The notes below the pieces were generated by a model, which worked only from the letters and a program-made list of their open reading frames with translations, was not told the origin of the DNA and searched no databases. DNA of 64,000 bases from Cladochytrium replicatum (lineage: Eukaryota > Chytridiomycota > Chytridiomycetes > Cladochytriales > Cladochytriaceae), in contig JAHLKD010000082.1 in the NCBI GenBank assembly GCA_025526935.1, forward strand, positions 1 to 64,000, in the 5' to 3' direction. Numbering within the stretch: position 1 is the first letter of the stretch; each line of letters begins with the position of its first letter. This document shows positions 43,090 through 54,415 of this stretch, piece after piece. Made by a program: the position numbers and the translations under genes.

Positions 43090-44755
43090 TGTTTATGAAA
43101 AAACACCACTTTGACTTGATGAGCTTTCGTCCAGGTGGAAGGATGGTCCACTCCCAAACTGAGTTGTCTCGAAGGGATCCAAGTCCCTCAAGAATTGAGT
43201 ACCTTCAGGAGAGGAAAAAGTATCATTGATCGATTGAGGGAGTGTGTCTGCATCAGGATCCAGCGGAAGAAGTGCAGAGGAAGCTGTGACTTCTGTGAAT
43301 TTACCTCCATAGAGCATATCAAACGTGTCATCAAGCAACGTTAGAAGACCATCAAGAGACTGAGATTGAGAAGCCGGAGATGGTGTGTGTTACGGAAGTA
43401 GGTTCGTCAACAGATCCGGAGGCAGATTAGCGACAGGTGGCATACAAAGAGGAGGAAATTTCTATCTCAGGGTGCATCTCCTGAATCTTTTCACCCATGG
43501 TAGCCTGTCCAACAATCGCAGATTTCGAGAGGTCGAACGAGGATGTGCAGGAGGTGTAATTATGCAGACCGGTTTAGGAGAGTCTGAGGGTCACTAAAAT
43601 CGGTTGGTGCAGTTGGAGGTGGGAGGTTAGAAGAAAGCGTTATAGGATCAATCAAGGGATCAACACGAGCATTCAATGGAGGTGAATCTGAAGTAAGATT
43701 ATCTTCCACTGAAGGAGATATCACAAGATCTCCCAGTGACGAGTGAAGGTATCGATGGCGCGATAGAATCTCCCACTGGGACAAGCACTGAAGACTGAGT
43801 AGGGGGTGGTAACAAGAAGTTGTCGAGATCGAGGGGTAGCTAAGGAGTCTGCTATGAGCAACTTTCCCACGAATTAGAAGATGGTAATCGTTAGCCTCAT
43901 AGTCTAACCGATAAAGCGGCCAACTTCAGCTTTTTGTTGACGTTTGCGACAAAGATCTTTTGGAACATGTTGGAATGCACGACGTCCTCATACACGAAGA
44001 TGAGTGAGTTCCAAAGGAGATTTTGTTCCAATCGCGGCCATAAATGCTTCAATCCAATAAGATGATGGGGCATGTGCACCATGAAGCACAGATAACCCAA
44101 GACCTGCAATAGTTCATTTTTCGTTCAGCAACGCCATTTTGTTCATGAGCATAATGATTAGAAATGATCGAGATATGCCATGTTGTCACAGAAAGTTTGA
44201 AGGTGATGATTAACAAATCCAGAGCCTTCATCAGTGTATAGGCGAACGTAATTTGTATTCGGTAGAGCGTGCCAACTGCATTACCAAAGTACAGAACTTC
44301 TTTGTGGCTTCTAGACCAGTGGTGGTCTTCCGAGGAAATGGAAATGTCAATTCAGTGTAAGGGCAGGAATACGTGATACTGTATCAGCAACCAAATGATC
44401 CGGTTGAGGAAGTGAATATGTGTCAGCATGGAGTTCTTCAAGGGGTCGGGAAGGTGGGTGAGAACGAGAAGCAGGAACAGGTTGAGGAGTTGATTTGCCA
44501 ATTATACAGTTTTCACATTGACAGGATTTGTCAGATTTGGGAATATGTCCGGTTGATTGAATGTAGGATACGTGCTTGGCATTACCTGAACAAAAGGGTG
44601 TCTTTCGCGAATTGTACAGCGTATGGAAGTATTTGAACCTGAATACGCTTTCAAACAACACGTCGTGACTCTTCAAGAGGATCTCGTTGATGATCACAGC
44701 AATCAGTGGTTCACCGTCTTCCATGAGGCAGATTGAGCCTGGGGGACCTCCACTC
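43090..44755 (-). mobile_element. Ty1/copia retrotransposon fossil (pre-integrase to linker region)
   Basis: On the minus strand the order pre-integrase zinc region (CxxC with HIPK...C), integrase core (HEQNGVAERKMN) and the acidic/Pro-rich linker before reverse transcriptase is still readable. The element is broken in many places, has no recognisable LTRs, and lacks its gag and reverse transcriptase parts here. It is an old, decayed Pseudoviridae-type copy lying between two host genes. Confidence 0.8.
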
Positions 44756-44855
44756 CAGCGCCAAAATTAGGGATATTTAGGAATGAACTGCTTGGCTATT
44801 CATATTTGTTTTTTGTTGGTGGGATGTGATTTGGTTGCGCCACAAGACACGAACG

Positions 44856-47075
44856 ATGGGAAAGAAGGACACTGAGGGCAAGGACAGGAAGAGGAAAAAG
44901 GAGAAAAAGCACAAGGAGAGGAAGAGGAGAAAACGAGATGATAGCGCATCTGAGGATAAGCATGCTGACCATGCATCGCTGAGCTCAGGAGATGAGTGGG
45001 TTGAAAAAGTGGCGGATCGAGTAATCCCAGCTCCTTTGAGCACCACACCAAATCAAACGGAGCATGAAAATCAACCATACAAGTCCCCGGAACTACCCGG
45101 CATGGATTGGCTGCTCCGGGCTACTGAAGGAAAGAGCAGAGCAGAGGAAGCAGGACGGAAAAAGACAAAACGGGAATTGGAGCTGGAAGAGAGTCAAGTA
45201 GGAGAACGATTTTATTGTAGAGAATACCTTTGTGCTGAATCAAGTTTCAGAGAACAGCCGCTGAACGTGAGCTCAATCCCGCGCTGAGTTCAATGGCCCG
45301 AATCGAGGATGCATCAACTTCCGAGAAACCAAAGATTGTGTTTGGCGATAAAGGATCCTCCTGGCGAATGATGAAACTGAAGAGGATCCATGAGATAGCC
45401 GAAGAAGAAGGTCGGCCTGTCGAGGAAGTTGCGATCGAGCGATTAGGTTCGTTGGAAGCGTTCCATGAAGCAGTTGAGGAGAGAGAATTTTTGGACGCAA
45501 AAGATGGCCGAAATCGTTCACAAAGAAGACCCGGTGGGAACTCTTCCAAGTTTGTGGCGCCAACATCGGATGGGAGGAGCAACACCAGACGGATGTCCCC
45601 AGAAATTAGTAGGGAACGAAGAAGTCCACCATCTTATGGCGAACGCCCAGAAAAGCGTTACGATAACTCACGGGGGGAGAAGGGAAGGGGACCTGATTCG
45701 GCAAACGACGCAGGTCCAATCCTTAGTGTCGGAGAGCTGAACAGGCTGAAAGCGGAGGCACTGAAGGCCAGGCTTATGAAGCGTGCCGATTGGTCATCTC
45801 TTGAGAATCAATACGAACGGGAGAAAGAAAGGGCCGAAAAGAATGCTATAGCCCCGATCGTAAGTGGAGTATATAGTAGAATCAAAGATATTGAGTCCTA
45901 CGATCTATTACATAGTCGTCCTTACCAGGAAGCTCATCTGGACCCTCTACTCAAACTCCTGATCAGGTATATTTACAGTTCGATTTCTGACTTCTGTCTA
46001 ACTTTCAAATCCATAGATGCGCCGATCCGAAGTATCACAGATGTTGTTTGAGGAACGGTTCTTGGGCCAGGACTACGACCGCCAATTAGCTCTCCGCATC
46101 GCAAAAGACTCCGCTTTCGAGTTGAACACAGACAGTATGGATGATAAGGCGGACCTTTTTGGCAAACTCGACTCTTCTCGCGAGAAGAAAGTTCAGGGAC
46201 AATCCATGTCAAGTACGTACCGCAAGTAATGCTGTCGCCGTGTGGAACTGACTGTGGATGATTTTGTCTAGGAATGATTCAAGCTCAGAAGGCTTTGGAC
46301 AAGTGCAATCGGTGCTATACGGAAGACAAGAGACCTGATCTTACAGTCATTTCAATTGGAACCCGTGCATATCTTGCGCTTCCTGACGTAGTCAGCATCG
46401 TTCCGGGACACTGTTGGATTGTACCGATGGAGCATTGTGTAAATACCTTAGAGTGCTCAGAAGAATGCTGGGATGAGATCAGAGTAAGTGTTTAAGGCGT
46501 ACGAAATTATTCACCAGAATGCTCACAACTTCTTGGACTCTTTTAAGAACTTCATGAAGTGCCTGATGCTCATGTTTGGCGCAAGCAAGCAGTCGGTCAT
46601 TTTCATGGAGCAGTCGATGAATTTTCGCCGCAACCGTCATGCGTACATCGAGTGTATACCATTGCCGGAAGAGAAAGGCGAAGAGGCGCCGGCCTATTTC
46701 CGCGAGACTATCTTGGCTTCGGAGGAAGAGTGGAGTCAGCACAAGAAGTTGATCGACACTCATAAGAACGGGTTTCGTCGCTCTCTGGTGAAGGTATGCA
46801 CACATGTAACACTGTCGACATATCATTTACATGTGTTATTCAAGCAAATGCCATATTTCCATGTGTGGTTTAATCCAAATGGTGGATTGGGTCACGTCAT
46901 TGAAAATGAGGAAAGCTGGCCAGCCTGGTTTGGGCAAGAAGTCGTTGGGGGAATGTTGGAGCTGCCAACTGACAAGTGGCGACGACCGAAAAGGGTGGGA
47001 CAGAGAGAAAATGCTCCAATTCTGAAGGACTTCCTCTCAAACTGGACAAAATACGATTGGACTGCCCACCTTTAA
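44856..47075 (+). CDS. CWF19: Cwf19-like splicing factor (CWF19L2 family)
   Basis: About seven exons. The N-terminus is a Lys/Arg/Glu-rich coil (KKDTEGKDRKRKKEKKHKER). LPGMDWLLRA and FGDKGSSWRMMKLKRIHEIA are the family's early conserved blocks. The C-terminal half has the two CwfJ domains: KCNRCYTEDKRPDLTVISIG (first CxxC), IVPGHCWIVPMEHC with the HIT-like histidines, FRRNRHAYIECIPLPEEKGE, FRETILASEEEWSQHKKLID, and PYFHVWFNPNGGLGHVIE, WFGQEVVGGMLELP at the end. Cwf19 proteins act in the late spliceosome and lariat debranching; the yeast homologue is Drn1. The junctions in 45.86-46.02 kb are uncertain: either one 157-bp intron or two introns around a small exon give readable protein. The stop at 47075 faces the dynactin gene. 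Confidence 0.92.
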
Positions 47076-47260
47076 AGCACCTCAAACCACCGCTGATCTC
47101 TTACTCTTCCAAACTGATTCCGCAAACTTCTTAATTCCGCCTGTTATTCTGGTTTCTTAAGTACAATGGTAACCCAAAAAGAATCGACGATTGGTTTGTT
47201 GTTTGATGCCGCGCGTGTGACTTGCACATGCATAGGGAACTGTGTTAATGCCAGTAGCAG

Positions 47261-49046
47261 TCAATAGTCGGGTCGGAAAAGCACAATTCTACCGACCTCT
47301 ATATGGTTCAAGGCAAGCGGGGCAGCTTCGAGAGCTTTCCGAGCAATTTTGACCAAAACGATGGTGTAGTTGCGTCTTTTCTCCTGTATCCCTACTCCAA
47401 AGTTTGCATTGGCCCCAGAGTTGTACCCAATAAGTCCGCGTTGCTGTTGTTCCTCATACTCCCACATGACATTGTATGGTCCTACTGTGAAGTTTGGAGC
47501 CATCAGAGTCACCTAAAATCATTCACACATGTGAACTCATGCAATCTCAAAGAGCAGCGAACGAGAATACATACATCCCACGGAGTATCAGCCGCAACAG
47601 TCTCTGGTGGAGCGGTTAAAGCGACAGCTATTTCCTGGTCAAGGGGGTTCGTGAAGCGAAACGCAACTTCCACTGGCTTTGTTCCGTTCATCGGCCATGT
47701 CAAATGCGGAGGTGCGATCGTGATGTTTGGCAAAAAGTCTCTGAGTTGATGATATGAGGGTCGAAAAAGCGTATTATTACTGCGATAAAGATTCTTACGT
47801 GGCCACCAACTTGATCTTGAAATTGGTCAACTGGGGCTTTTGTTCGGGTTTGATGAGAACATGCTCACAACCCCTGCACCGTTTCTGCCGTTTTGTTCGG
47901 AGCTGGATACGTTGAGGCTTCAGTTGACTATTTGAAAATGGGTGAAAAAATCAGGAAAAAAGGAAGCATGCCGAACAGAACACGATACCTCCGCAATCGA
48001 GGCTGATCTTCCAGCTGGAACAAACGCTGATCTAGTGTTGTGACTGTTGAAAGCCTTCAGAAATAGCTCCATAGGTGGCCCACACAAAACGCTCACCAGC
48101 TTCCATTCGCAAGTCTTCCAGGTCTCCGTTATCCTCCAGCGCGTTTCTGGGAGGTTCGGTAATAGACTCGTATGCCTCGATTTTGTGCGCAGCGCGATTG
48201 CTGAGTGATCCAGAATTGGAGCGATTCATATATGGAAGGTTCGACAGTCCCGGGATATTCGAGAGAAGAGGAATTGCTTGGTTTCCGGGCCCCCTCCCAT
48301 AGCTGCTCCCGGCATTTGCACGGAACACCTTTTCAAAATGCTCACGTAGGTGCTCGAATTCTTTCACGTCCGGTCGATCCTCTTCGGTTTTTTGGAGTTG
48401 CACTGCAGGGGGGATGAAGCTGGTTTGTACACAAGTAAGTCCCAAGGCGCTGTCACCACTCACTGGCCAATCCGGTAGGCCGTTCAAATTTCAACCCGAC
48501 TTCCAACGAGTCCCACCGACATACTCCGCATGATAAATAGTGGACATTTGCCAGGGTGCCGAACGGGGAGGCTGGTGAACTCCGACGGTCTGTTGAAGGA
48601 CTCTCTCTACCCCCACCCCAAGCTGGATCCTGCACCGAGACAACTGAGAGCGTATGTTGGCATATTGGGCATTCGAAACAGTTCCGCGCACATCTGAAAT
48701 GTCCAAATTTCACGAAACGCCCAAACCCTTAGAGTATTTGAAACCCAGACCTGTTCTTTTCCGCCTTGACGGATGCCGTGGGTACTTCGAACAGGCAGTT
48801 GGGACAGTAATACACCACAATCTCCTCCTGAACGCATACCGGACACCTCAGCTGGTGGCAATCCGTGCAGTAGTACAGACGGTAGATTGAGTGAGCATTC
48901 AGAGTGGGTCTGACTTCGTCTGGAGGGCTAGCATCGACATCTGGCACTTGCGTGCCCGTCCCCCTGCAGCTACACTGCACCTCTGTCAGCCATGCATTCG
49001 ATTTCAGCCAGGCAGCAAACTTTACCTCGTACCAAATGCTGCTCAT
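47261..49046 (-). CDS. DCTN4: Dynactin subunit 4 (p62)
   Basis: Multi-exon gene from ATG 49046 to the stop at 47261. The N-terminal zinc-binding region shows YYCTDCHQLRCPVCVQEEIV, YYCPNCLFEVP, then KAEKNRCARNCFECPICQHT across an intron, and HYLSCGVCRWDSLEVGLKFE with PTGLAS. This is the order of cysteine clusters in animal DCTN4, including the KKNRC-NCF(D/E)CP motif. Further down, QLRTKRQKRCRGCEHVLIKP matches the later CxxC, and the beta-rich C-terminus ends NHIEVGRIVLFRPDY. p62 caps the pointed end of the dynactin Arp1 filament with Arp11, p25 and p27 and helps dynein cargo binding. The first 40 residues (SIWYEVKFAAWL) are less conserved. Confidence 0.9.
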
Positions 49047-49144
49047 CTAAGGGCAAAAACAGCGCGTGTGTGGCATGGTTCTCCACCGTTTCTCGCCTTC
49101 CCACACATTTTGGTATTGATATTCCCAAGGTTTTATTCTTCCAC
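49047..49144. promoter_or_regulatory. 98-bp divergent promoter, dynactin p62 and DOMON-b561
   Basis: Only 98 bp separate the divergent ATGs at 49046 (minus) and 49145 (plus). Both starts are supported, the second by a signal peptide. No TATA box is obvious. Confidence 0.5.
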
Positions 49145-50475
49145 ATGCGTCCTTCAACCGCACTACCGACCTTGGCGCTCGTCGCATCGACTTTAGTGAG
49201 CACGGTCTCTGCCCAGATTTGTGGACTTGGTAGGTCTTGTCTGCTCGTCCATTTATGTCCGACTAAACTTTGCCTTAAAGGAATCTGTCTATACATTAAT
49301 GAGAACACCGACACGATACGCTTCCGAATGGAGACGTCTGCTTCAAGAGGGTGGATGGGCTTTGGTATCAATACGGGTGGTGGGACCGGCATGAACGGAG
49401 CGGAAGTATTCTGTGCGGAGAAGAATGCGGACGGCTCGGTGTCGGTTTCGCATCGCTATGCGTCTTCGCAAGCTATTCCACAGATTATCAGTGGATCCGT
49501 AAGATTCGACTGAATGCGCGGGCGACAAAAATAACCGAGGAATTTTTGTAGTCACTGACAATCGTGGCCAACGCAACCTCTACTGCGAACCAGAAATTCG
49601 TGGCAACTTTCGATCGTGCAAAATTATCTTCGTCAGCACAGATTGCGACGCTTTCGTCGAGTGCTGCGCAAGGTGTCATATTTGCATGGGGTTCGGGCGG
49701 GCTCGCTGACCACGGGAGCAACCATCTCGCCACACAAGTAACACTTCTTGCTTCTTCAAATGCTTACACACAATCTTCGTCATCGACGGATCCCAACCAA
49801 AGCATTCCGACCGATAGCACTTCGGCGAGCGATACTGCACAGTCTTCTGATCGTCTCCGTGTTGCACATGGATTGTTGATGTTCATCGCGTGGTGTATAT
49901 TAGCCCCTGCAGGCATATTTGTGTCGCGCTACATGAAGATCTCCCTTGGCGTTTGGTGGTTCCGATTTCACATCGCACTCACTGGAGTGGGAGTTTGTGC
50001 ACTCACCATCATCGCGTTTATCTTGTCGCTATATGTCACTCCAGCTTCTCGCCATTTCAGTCTCTCCGATCACGTTAGCGGCAGTCACAGGGTGCGTTTT
50101 GCTGGGGTGCATCTCCAATTATTGTCCTGACGCACTGTGCAGGTTCTTGGATTGATCATTGTTATCCTCACGGTGTTCCAAGTCTTGCTTGGTGTCTTGA
50201 TCGACCGTCTCTTCAAACCTGAACGCAAGTCAACACCATGGCACGACAAAGCACATTGGTGGCTCGGTCGTCTCTCTCTTCTCGCTGCCATCGCCAACAC
50301 GTATGTTGGACTCTTGTACTATGACAACACATATGGAAGTCTCACAAAGAGTACTACCACCGGACTCTACTCAGCCTTGAGCATCCTTGTCGCTCTGATT
50401 GCGGTGGTGTTCGGTGTATTCGAGTATCGTAATGGTGCGACAAAGCATGTCGCGGAAGTCAAGCTGAATCATTGA
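49145..50475 (+). CDS. Secreted DOMON-cytochrome b561 protein, copy 1
   Basis: Exons 49145-49229, 49281-49498, 49552-50091 and 50143-50475 give 391 aa. A signal peptide (ALVASTLVSTVSA) is followed by a DOMON domain (about 28-180: NENTDTIRFRMETSASRGWM, GFGINTGGGTGMNGAEVFCA) of the cellobiose-dehydrogenase heme type, with the Met of RGWMGFG as a possible axial ligand. A Ser/Thr-rich linker leads into a b561 core with all four heme histidines: RVAHGLLMF, RFHIALTG, GSHRVLGL and KAHWWLGRL. Six spans are expected. Such proteins carry electrons from cytosolic ascorbate across the membrane to outer acceptors, e.g. Fe(III) or, by inference, a flavoenzyme. A close paralogue lies at 61782-63130 in the opposite orientation. 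Confidence 0.9.
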
Positions 50476-50622
50476 CCATGTATTTTGCCTCATATTTCTT
50501 TCATCTTATGTTTACCCATGTTGCTGTTTTATGATCAATGTTTCGAAGTTTGTCTATGTATTTGTTGGTTGTGCTTCATAATCAACTTCGTTCAGATTAA
50601 ATTCTGTGGCGCATCAACCACC

Positions 50623-51236
50623 ATGACCATCTACAACCTTTACATATTCGACCGACACTGTGCATGCATTTTTTTCACCAGTTGGAACAGGAGAGCACTC
50701 CCGGGAATCGCAATCGACGGTGCTAATGGCGGTGACCCAGCTTCTGCAGCTGCGGTGGCCGCTGCTGCTGCGGGGAGTGGATCGCCTGGTGCCCCTGCCC
50801 AAGGAGGAATGGTCGCTTCATACGGAGGCGATATCTCACTAGAAGAGGAGGCTAAGCTCGTATACGGTGTCGTCTTCTCGTTGCGGAATTTAGTGAAGAA
50901 GTTGTCTGTAAAGTAGGAACTCAAATGCACTTGGCTTCGAGCGGTCCGTTAATGAATCATTTCATCGATTTCAACAGAAGTGATGGATTTATTTCATATC
51001 GTACGAATGTGTATAGGCTTCACTATTTTGAGACAGCTAGTGGGCTCAAGTTCGTCGTGAATACGGATCCGGGAGTTGAGAACTTGAGCGACGCCCTTCG
51101 AATGATCTACAGCCAAATATACGTCGAGTACATTACCAAGAACCCACTCGCTACCTTCGATGAGCCGATCACCAACGAGTTATTCAGAAATAATCTGAAC
51201 AATTTTGTGAAGAATTTACCAGGATTTGAACGATGA
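50623..51236 (+). CDS. BET5: TRAPP subunit Bet5/TRAPPC1
   Basis: Exons 50623-50912 and 50978-51236 give 182 aa. MTIYNLYIFDRHCACIFF is the longin start of Bet5. EEEAKLVYGVVFSLRNLVKK, then across the intron SDGFISYRTNVYRLHYFETA, GLKFVVNTDP and LRMIYSQIYVEYI follow the family exactly. The donor GTAGGA at 50913 gives LSVKSDGF, the only join keeping both frames. Between CACIFFTSWNR and EEEAKL an insert of about 40 residues is rich in Ala/Gly (AAAVAAAAAGSGSPGAPAQG). Bet5 is a small core subunit of the TRAPP Rab-GEF complexes acting on Ypt1/Rab1 in ER-Golgi traffic. Confidence 0.92.
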
Positions 51237-51239
51237 AAG

Positions 51240-52320
51240 ATTGTAAATCAGTGAATACCGTTTCGGGACTGCGAAATATTTTCTATCGCATTATTGATTG
51301 AAAGTGAAGCTGCAACAAAGTTGCTGGTGTGATCAAAGCGAAGATCACCGTGGAGAAATTTTGGCAATAGACCTGTCTGTGATGTTGATCTCAAGACATT
51401 CCCGACATTACCTTTTCTGATGCATTGTAGTACCCCAATAGTTCGATAGACCACTTCGGTCAGAAGTTGCTTGCGCAATCTTCCCACCAACTGCCTGCCA
51501 AGCAGGTATTTTCAACCGGTTTACCAAACTGACGAGAACAGTGCGGATCCTGGGGAAGAAACTCTCATGTATTCTCATTTGCAACCGTATTTGGTGAAGC
51601 GGTTAACTTGTTTATACTCCGCGATTGATTTATCGTTGTCCACACTTTCAGGTTACCATCCCGATGGAAGAGCCAACCCCGGTGAGCACTGCAATGTAAT
51701 TATCATTATCGAATGAAAGCTTATGATGTTTACCTTGAATAACAGGTAAAGCTCCCCAACGATCAGCATGCCATGCTCACTCTACTTCCCGCAAATCACT
51801 GTCCCGGTTCCGCATGTGAGAGAAGCTTGGGACTGATCGCAAATGATAGGTCATTAGCCCTACAGTTTCTCATTGAAGGGACATCCGGCAATGTTTTGGA
51901 CACAGGTACTGGACAAACCGAAAAATCTTGGGCAGTTCAAATCAAATTTCTTTCAGGGGATTTGCGAGCAGAAAACTGCCTTGTCGAAGGTATTCAGAGA
52001 AATCTCTTCCTCTAGTCGGTTTCTTTCGATGCATTTTATGTGGGTACAAGTTTCCGTTATCCAGCATTCGCTACCAACAAAGGTAAGTCTTCTTCAAATT
52101 GAAACACCTATAAGGTGACCTTTAATGAGGCAAACTCTCTCCCTCCGATGCAGACTTTGTGGGACATGCTGATTCCCAAGAGGAACACGGCGCAAGGAGA
52201 AAAATCCTCAATTTGTGGAATACGAAAGTCTCGCGGATGATATTGACAACAACCTCCCGCTCCCCCATAAAGGGGTTTCAAATATAAATTTTTGAGGGCA
52301 CTCAAACATATACATCAACA
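51240..52320 (+). pseudogene. Decayed SNM1/Artemis-type metallo-beta-lactamase (DNA repair nuclease)
   Basis: Recognisable blocks in family order are RFGTAKYFLSHYY (about 51.27 kb, from the HxHxDH entry), MLTLLPANHCPGSA (51.77 kb, metal-binding motif 3), FLIEGTSGNVL-DTGDLRAE (51.87-51.97 kb) and GTSFRYPAFATN (52.04 kb). Intact GT-AG introns separate FLIEGTSGNVLDTG from DLRAE, but an in-frame TAG lies between RNLFL and SVSFDAFYVGTSF, and stops follow the first block. The catalytic HxHxDH core cannot be completed. The 3' part is lost or spread toward 53.4 kb, where VVDLTEGDG and ICISSEDGPTHTPTPKGTRQ read like a disordered nuclease tail. Artemis/Snm1 nucleases process hairpins and DNA cross-links. 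Confidence 0.65.
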
Positions 52321-54415
52321 CGTCGTTTCGTAGCAAGCACAAGAGGTTGCGGGATGAGTTGGAGGAGTTCTACAATGAAATATTTACTGCTTTATTCGCC
52401 CTTGAAGGCTTCCGAAGCTTACAACAGATCCGAACCTCCTTGATTTGTCAAGACCTGCTAATAAATATGACGTGTCAGATGTGGGTAGGCTAGCTTGATT
52501 GGCCAGACAAACCAGGGGGTGGGGGGGGTGGTTTTGTGCTGTTTATGCCCCTTTGCAACAGGCCTGGCGCATTCAGAAATTTAAAGCATCTGGTGACGCT
52601 TTTTAAATTTTTGACAGCGCTGGCGCTTTAAAATTCATTGAAAGTGCTCTAAACGCAAACGTGCTACTTTGAAACCCATTAATATTGAGATATGGGATGA
52701 GCTTCTCTGTGGACTTACAATCCCATCGAGATCCCGGCCTGCATTCACGGGGCAGCTCTCAAGACATCATTCTTCTGTGACTGAGATAGGACAAAATCCC
52801 AGCGGGAGAAGGACTTGGTTTATATTTTGAGAGTTTGGATGGGAAACCACAGTTTGGGGATGCAGGAAAAAGACTTGGTTCATACATTGAGAGTTTGGCT
52901 GAGGGAAATCACAATTTGGGAATGCAGGCTGGAGTTCAGAGCGGGACGTAGGACTAGGTCTTGGTGAACACAAACGTTCGTCGCCACCGCTTTTCACGGA
53001 TGCTGAACTTGCATACATCTCCGAAGATTTTTGGGAGGTGTCGATCAGCCTTGTGCTGGTGAGCTCGTTGTCGATCGAACGCAAGAACTTCAACGTCACT
53101 CGCTACGGAAGATCAAGAACCCTACTGCGAAAAGAATAGCCGAGTAGCCAGACCAGATGCGATTTGCATTTCGTCAGAGGACGGGCCAACGCATACGCCA
53201 ACTCCGAAAGGGACGAGACAAAAGACTCCATTTAGACTGCACGTAAGAGGCGAAAGACGTCAGCGGGATCCGCTTATAGCCAACCGCACTGGAAGTCACC
53301 TCTTCGTAAGTGGTCGTCTCGTGTAAGCGATTCATCTCCGTCGTTTTCAACCATCGCCAACGTCGTGGATCTTACGGAGGGCGACGGAGCATCTGAAAAT
53401 TCAGTGTCTGTGGAGAGAATCAAGGCTGTGTAGAGCGGGCGATGGGCGATTGGCGATTGGCGATTGGCGATTGGCAAGCTGACGTGTACAGCTCTCCCCA
53501 AACACTGTTACATCAGATTCGCAAGGATAATCGATGACCCTTTGTCGCTGAGTTCGTGTGGATAATCTTTGATCCTTGGGTGCTGATTGGAGACTAGATT
53601 CGGAAGGATAATCGATGATCCTGTTATTATTTGAGTCATTCTTCCGTTGAATGAACAAACCTAATATGTGCAAACCGAAGAATTCCAAGATTTCAAAGTT
53701 CTAAGCTTTCTAACATGCCTGTACAATCACTTTGATCCATCGATGGTTTTGAGCACAAGCCGCACTCGACATTGTGCGGCGGTTTGCCCAATCGGCCAAT
53801 TTTCGATATGCCGATGCAATTTGCCATGTGTTGTCATTGGAAAGTTAATACTGAAACGGTGATAAACCCCTAAGTTCAAGGGGGAACTACCCAAAAAGAG
53901 CGACTAGTGTGTCATGTCCCTTCAAAAAAATTGTGCTGGCCAATCAGATACTCTGGATCGTTCCGGATCAAAGTGTCGCCGCACATAAGGTTAAGAAGAT
54001 GGTTGTTTCTACATTGGGCAAGCAAAACCCCTGGGAATCGTAAATGGGTCACGTGGCAAATCGTCAATAGAGAGCATGCACCCGAGACGATTCCCACGTC
54101 CGAATGACATCGATTCTCATCAGAGAGTATCTTGTGATGCACTTGGCTAGTCTGGCCTATAATCCTTTTCCTGCTCAGTATTTCACGAAAATTGACCCCT
54201 GAATCAACACTGAGCTTCGAAGACTTGGTGCGGCATTGGGGGCGCTGTGGCGGCTGATGCAAGATCACGTGTATTCGCGTTCATCTGAATGATATGTGAA
54301 CCGATGGTTATAAAGATGGGCTCAACATGCCCTATCGATTCCAGACGGTTTTCTGGAGAAAGTACTCTCCATTGTACATTCAAAACCTTGCGCTTTCCCC
54401 AGAGAATCAGTCACC
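52321..54415. other. Intergenic region with small repeats
   Basis: 2.1 kb without an intact gene. It contains two imperfect copies of a roughly 60-bp unit (GACTTGGTT...ATTTTGAGAGTTTGG) at about 52800-52930, a 7-bp microsatellite at 53445 and repeated GGATAATCGATGATCC-like words at 53520-53640. Traces near 52.95-53.43 kb may belong to the Artemis remnant. Confidence 0.5.
53445..53475. repeat. (GGCGATT)n microsatellite
   Basis: Four to five tandem copies of the 7-mer GGCGATT. Confidence 0.85.

Noticed and set aside
51970-52040. Reassigned TAG codon in the nuclear code, to rescue the Artemis-like frame
   Set aside because: Other genes in the window use TAG as a real stop (e.g. 13871-13873, 59042-59044), and other parts of the same remnant are broken too.
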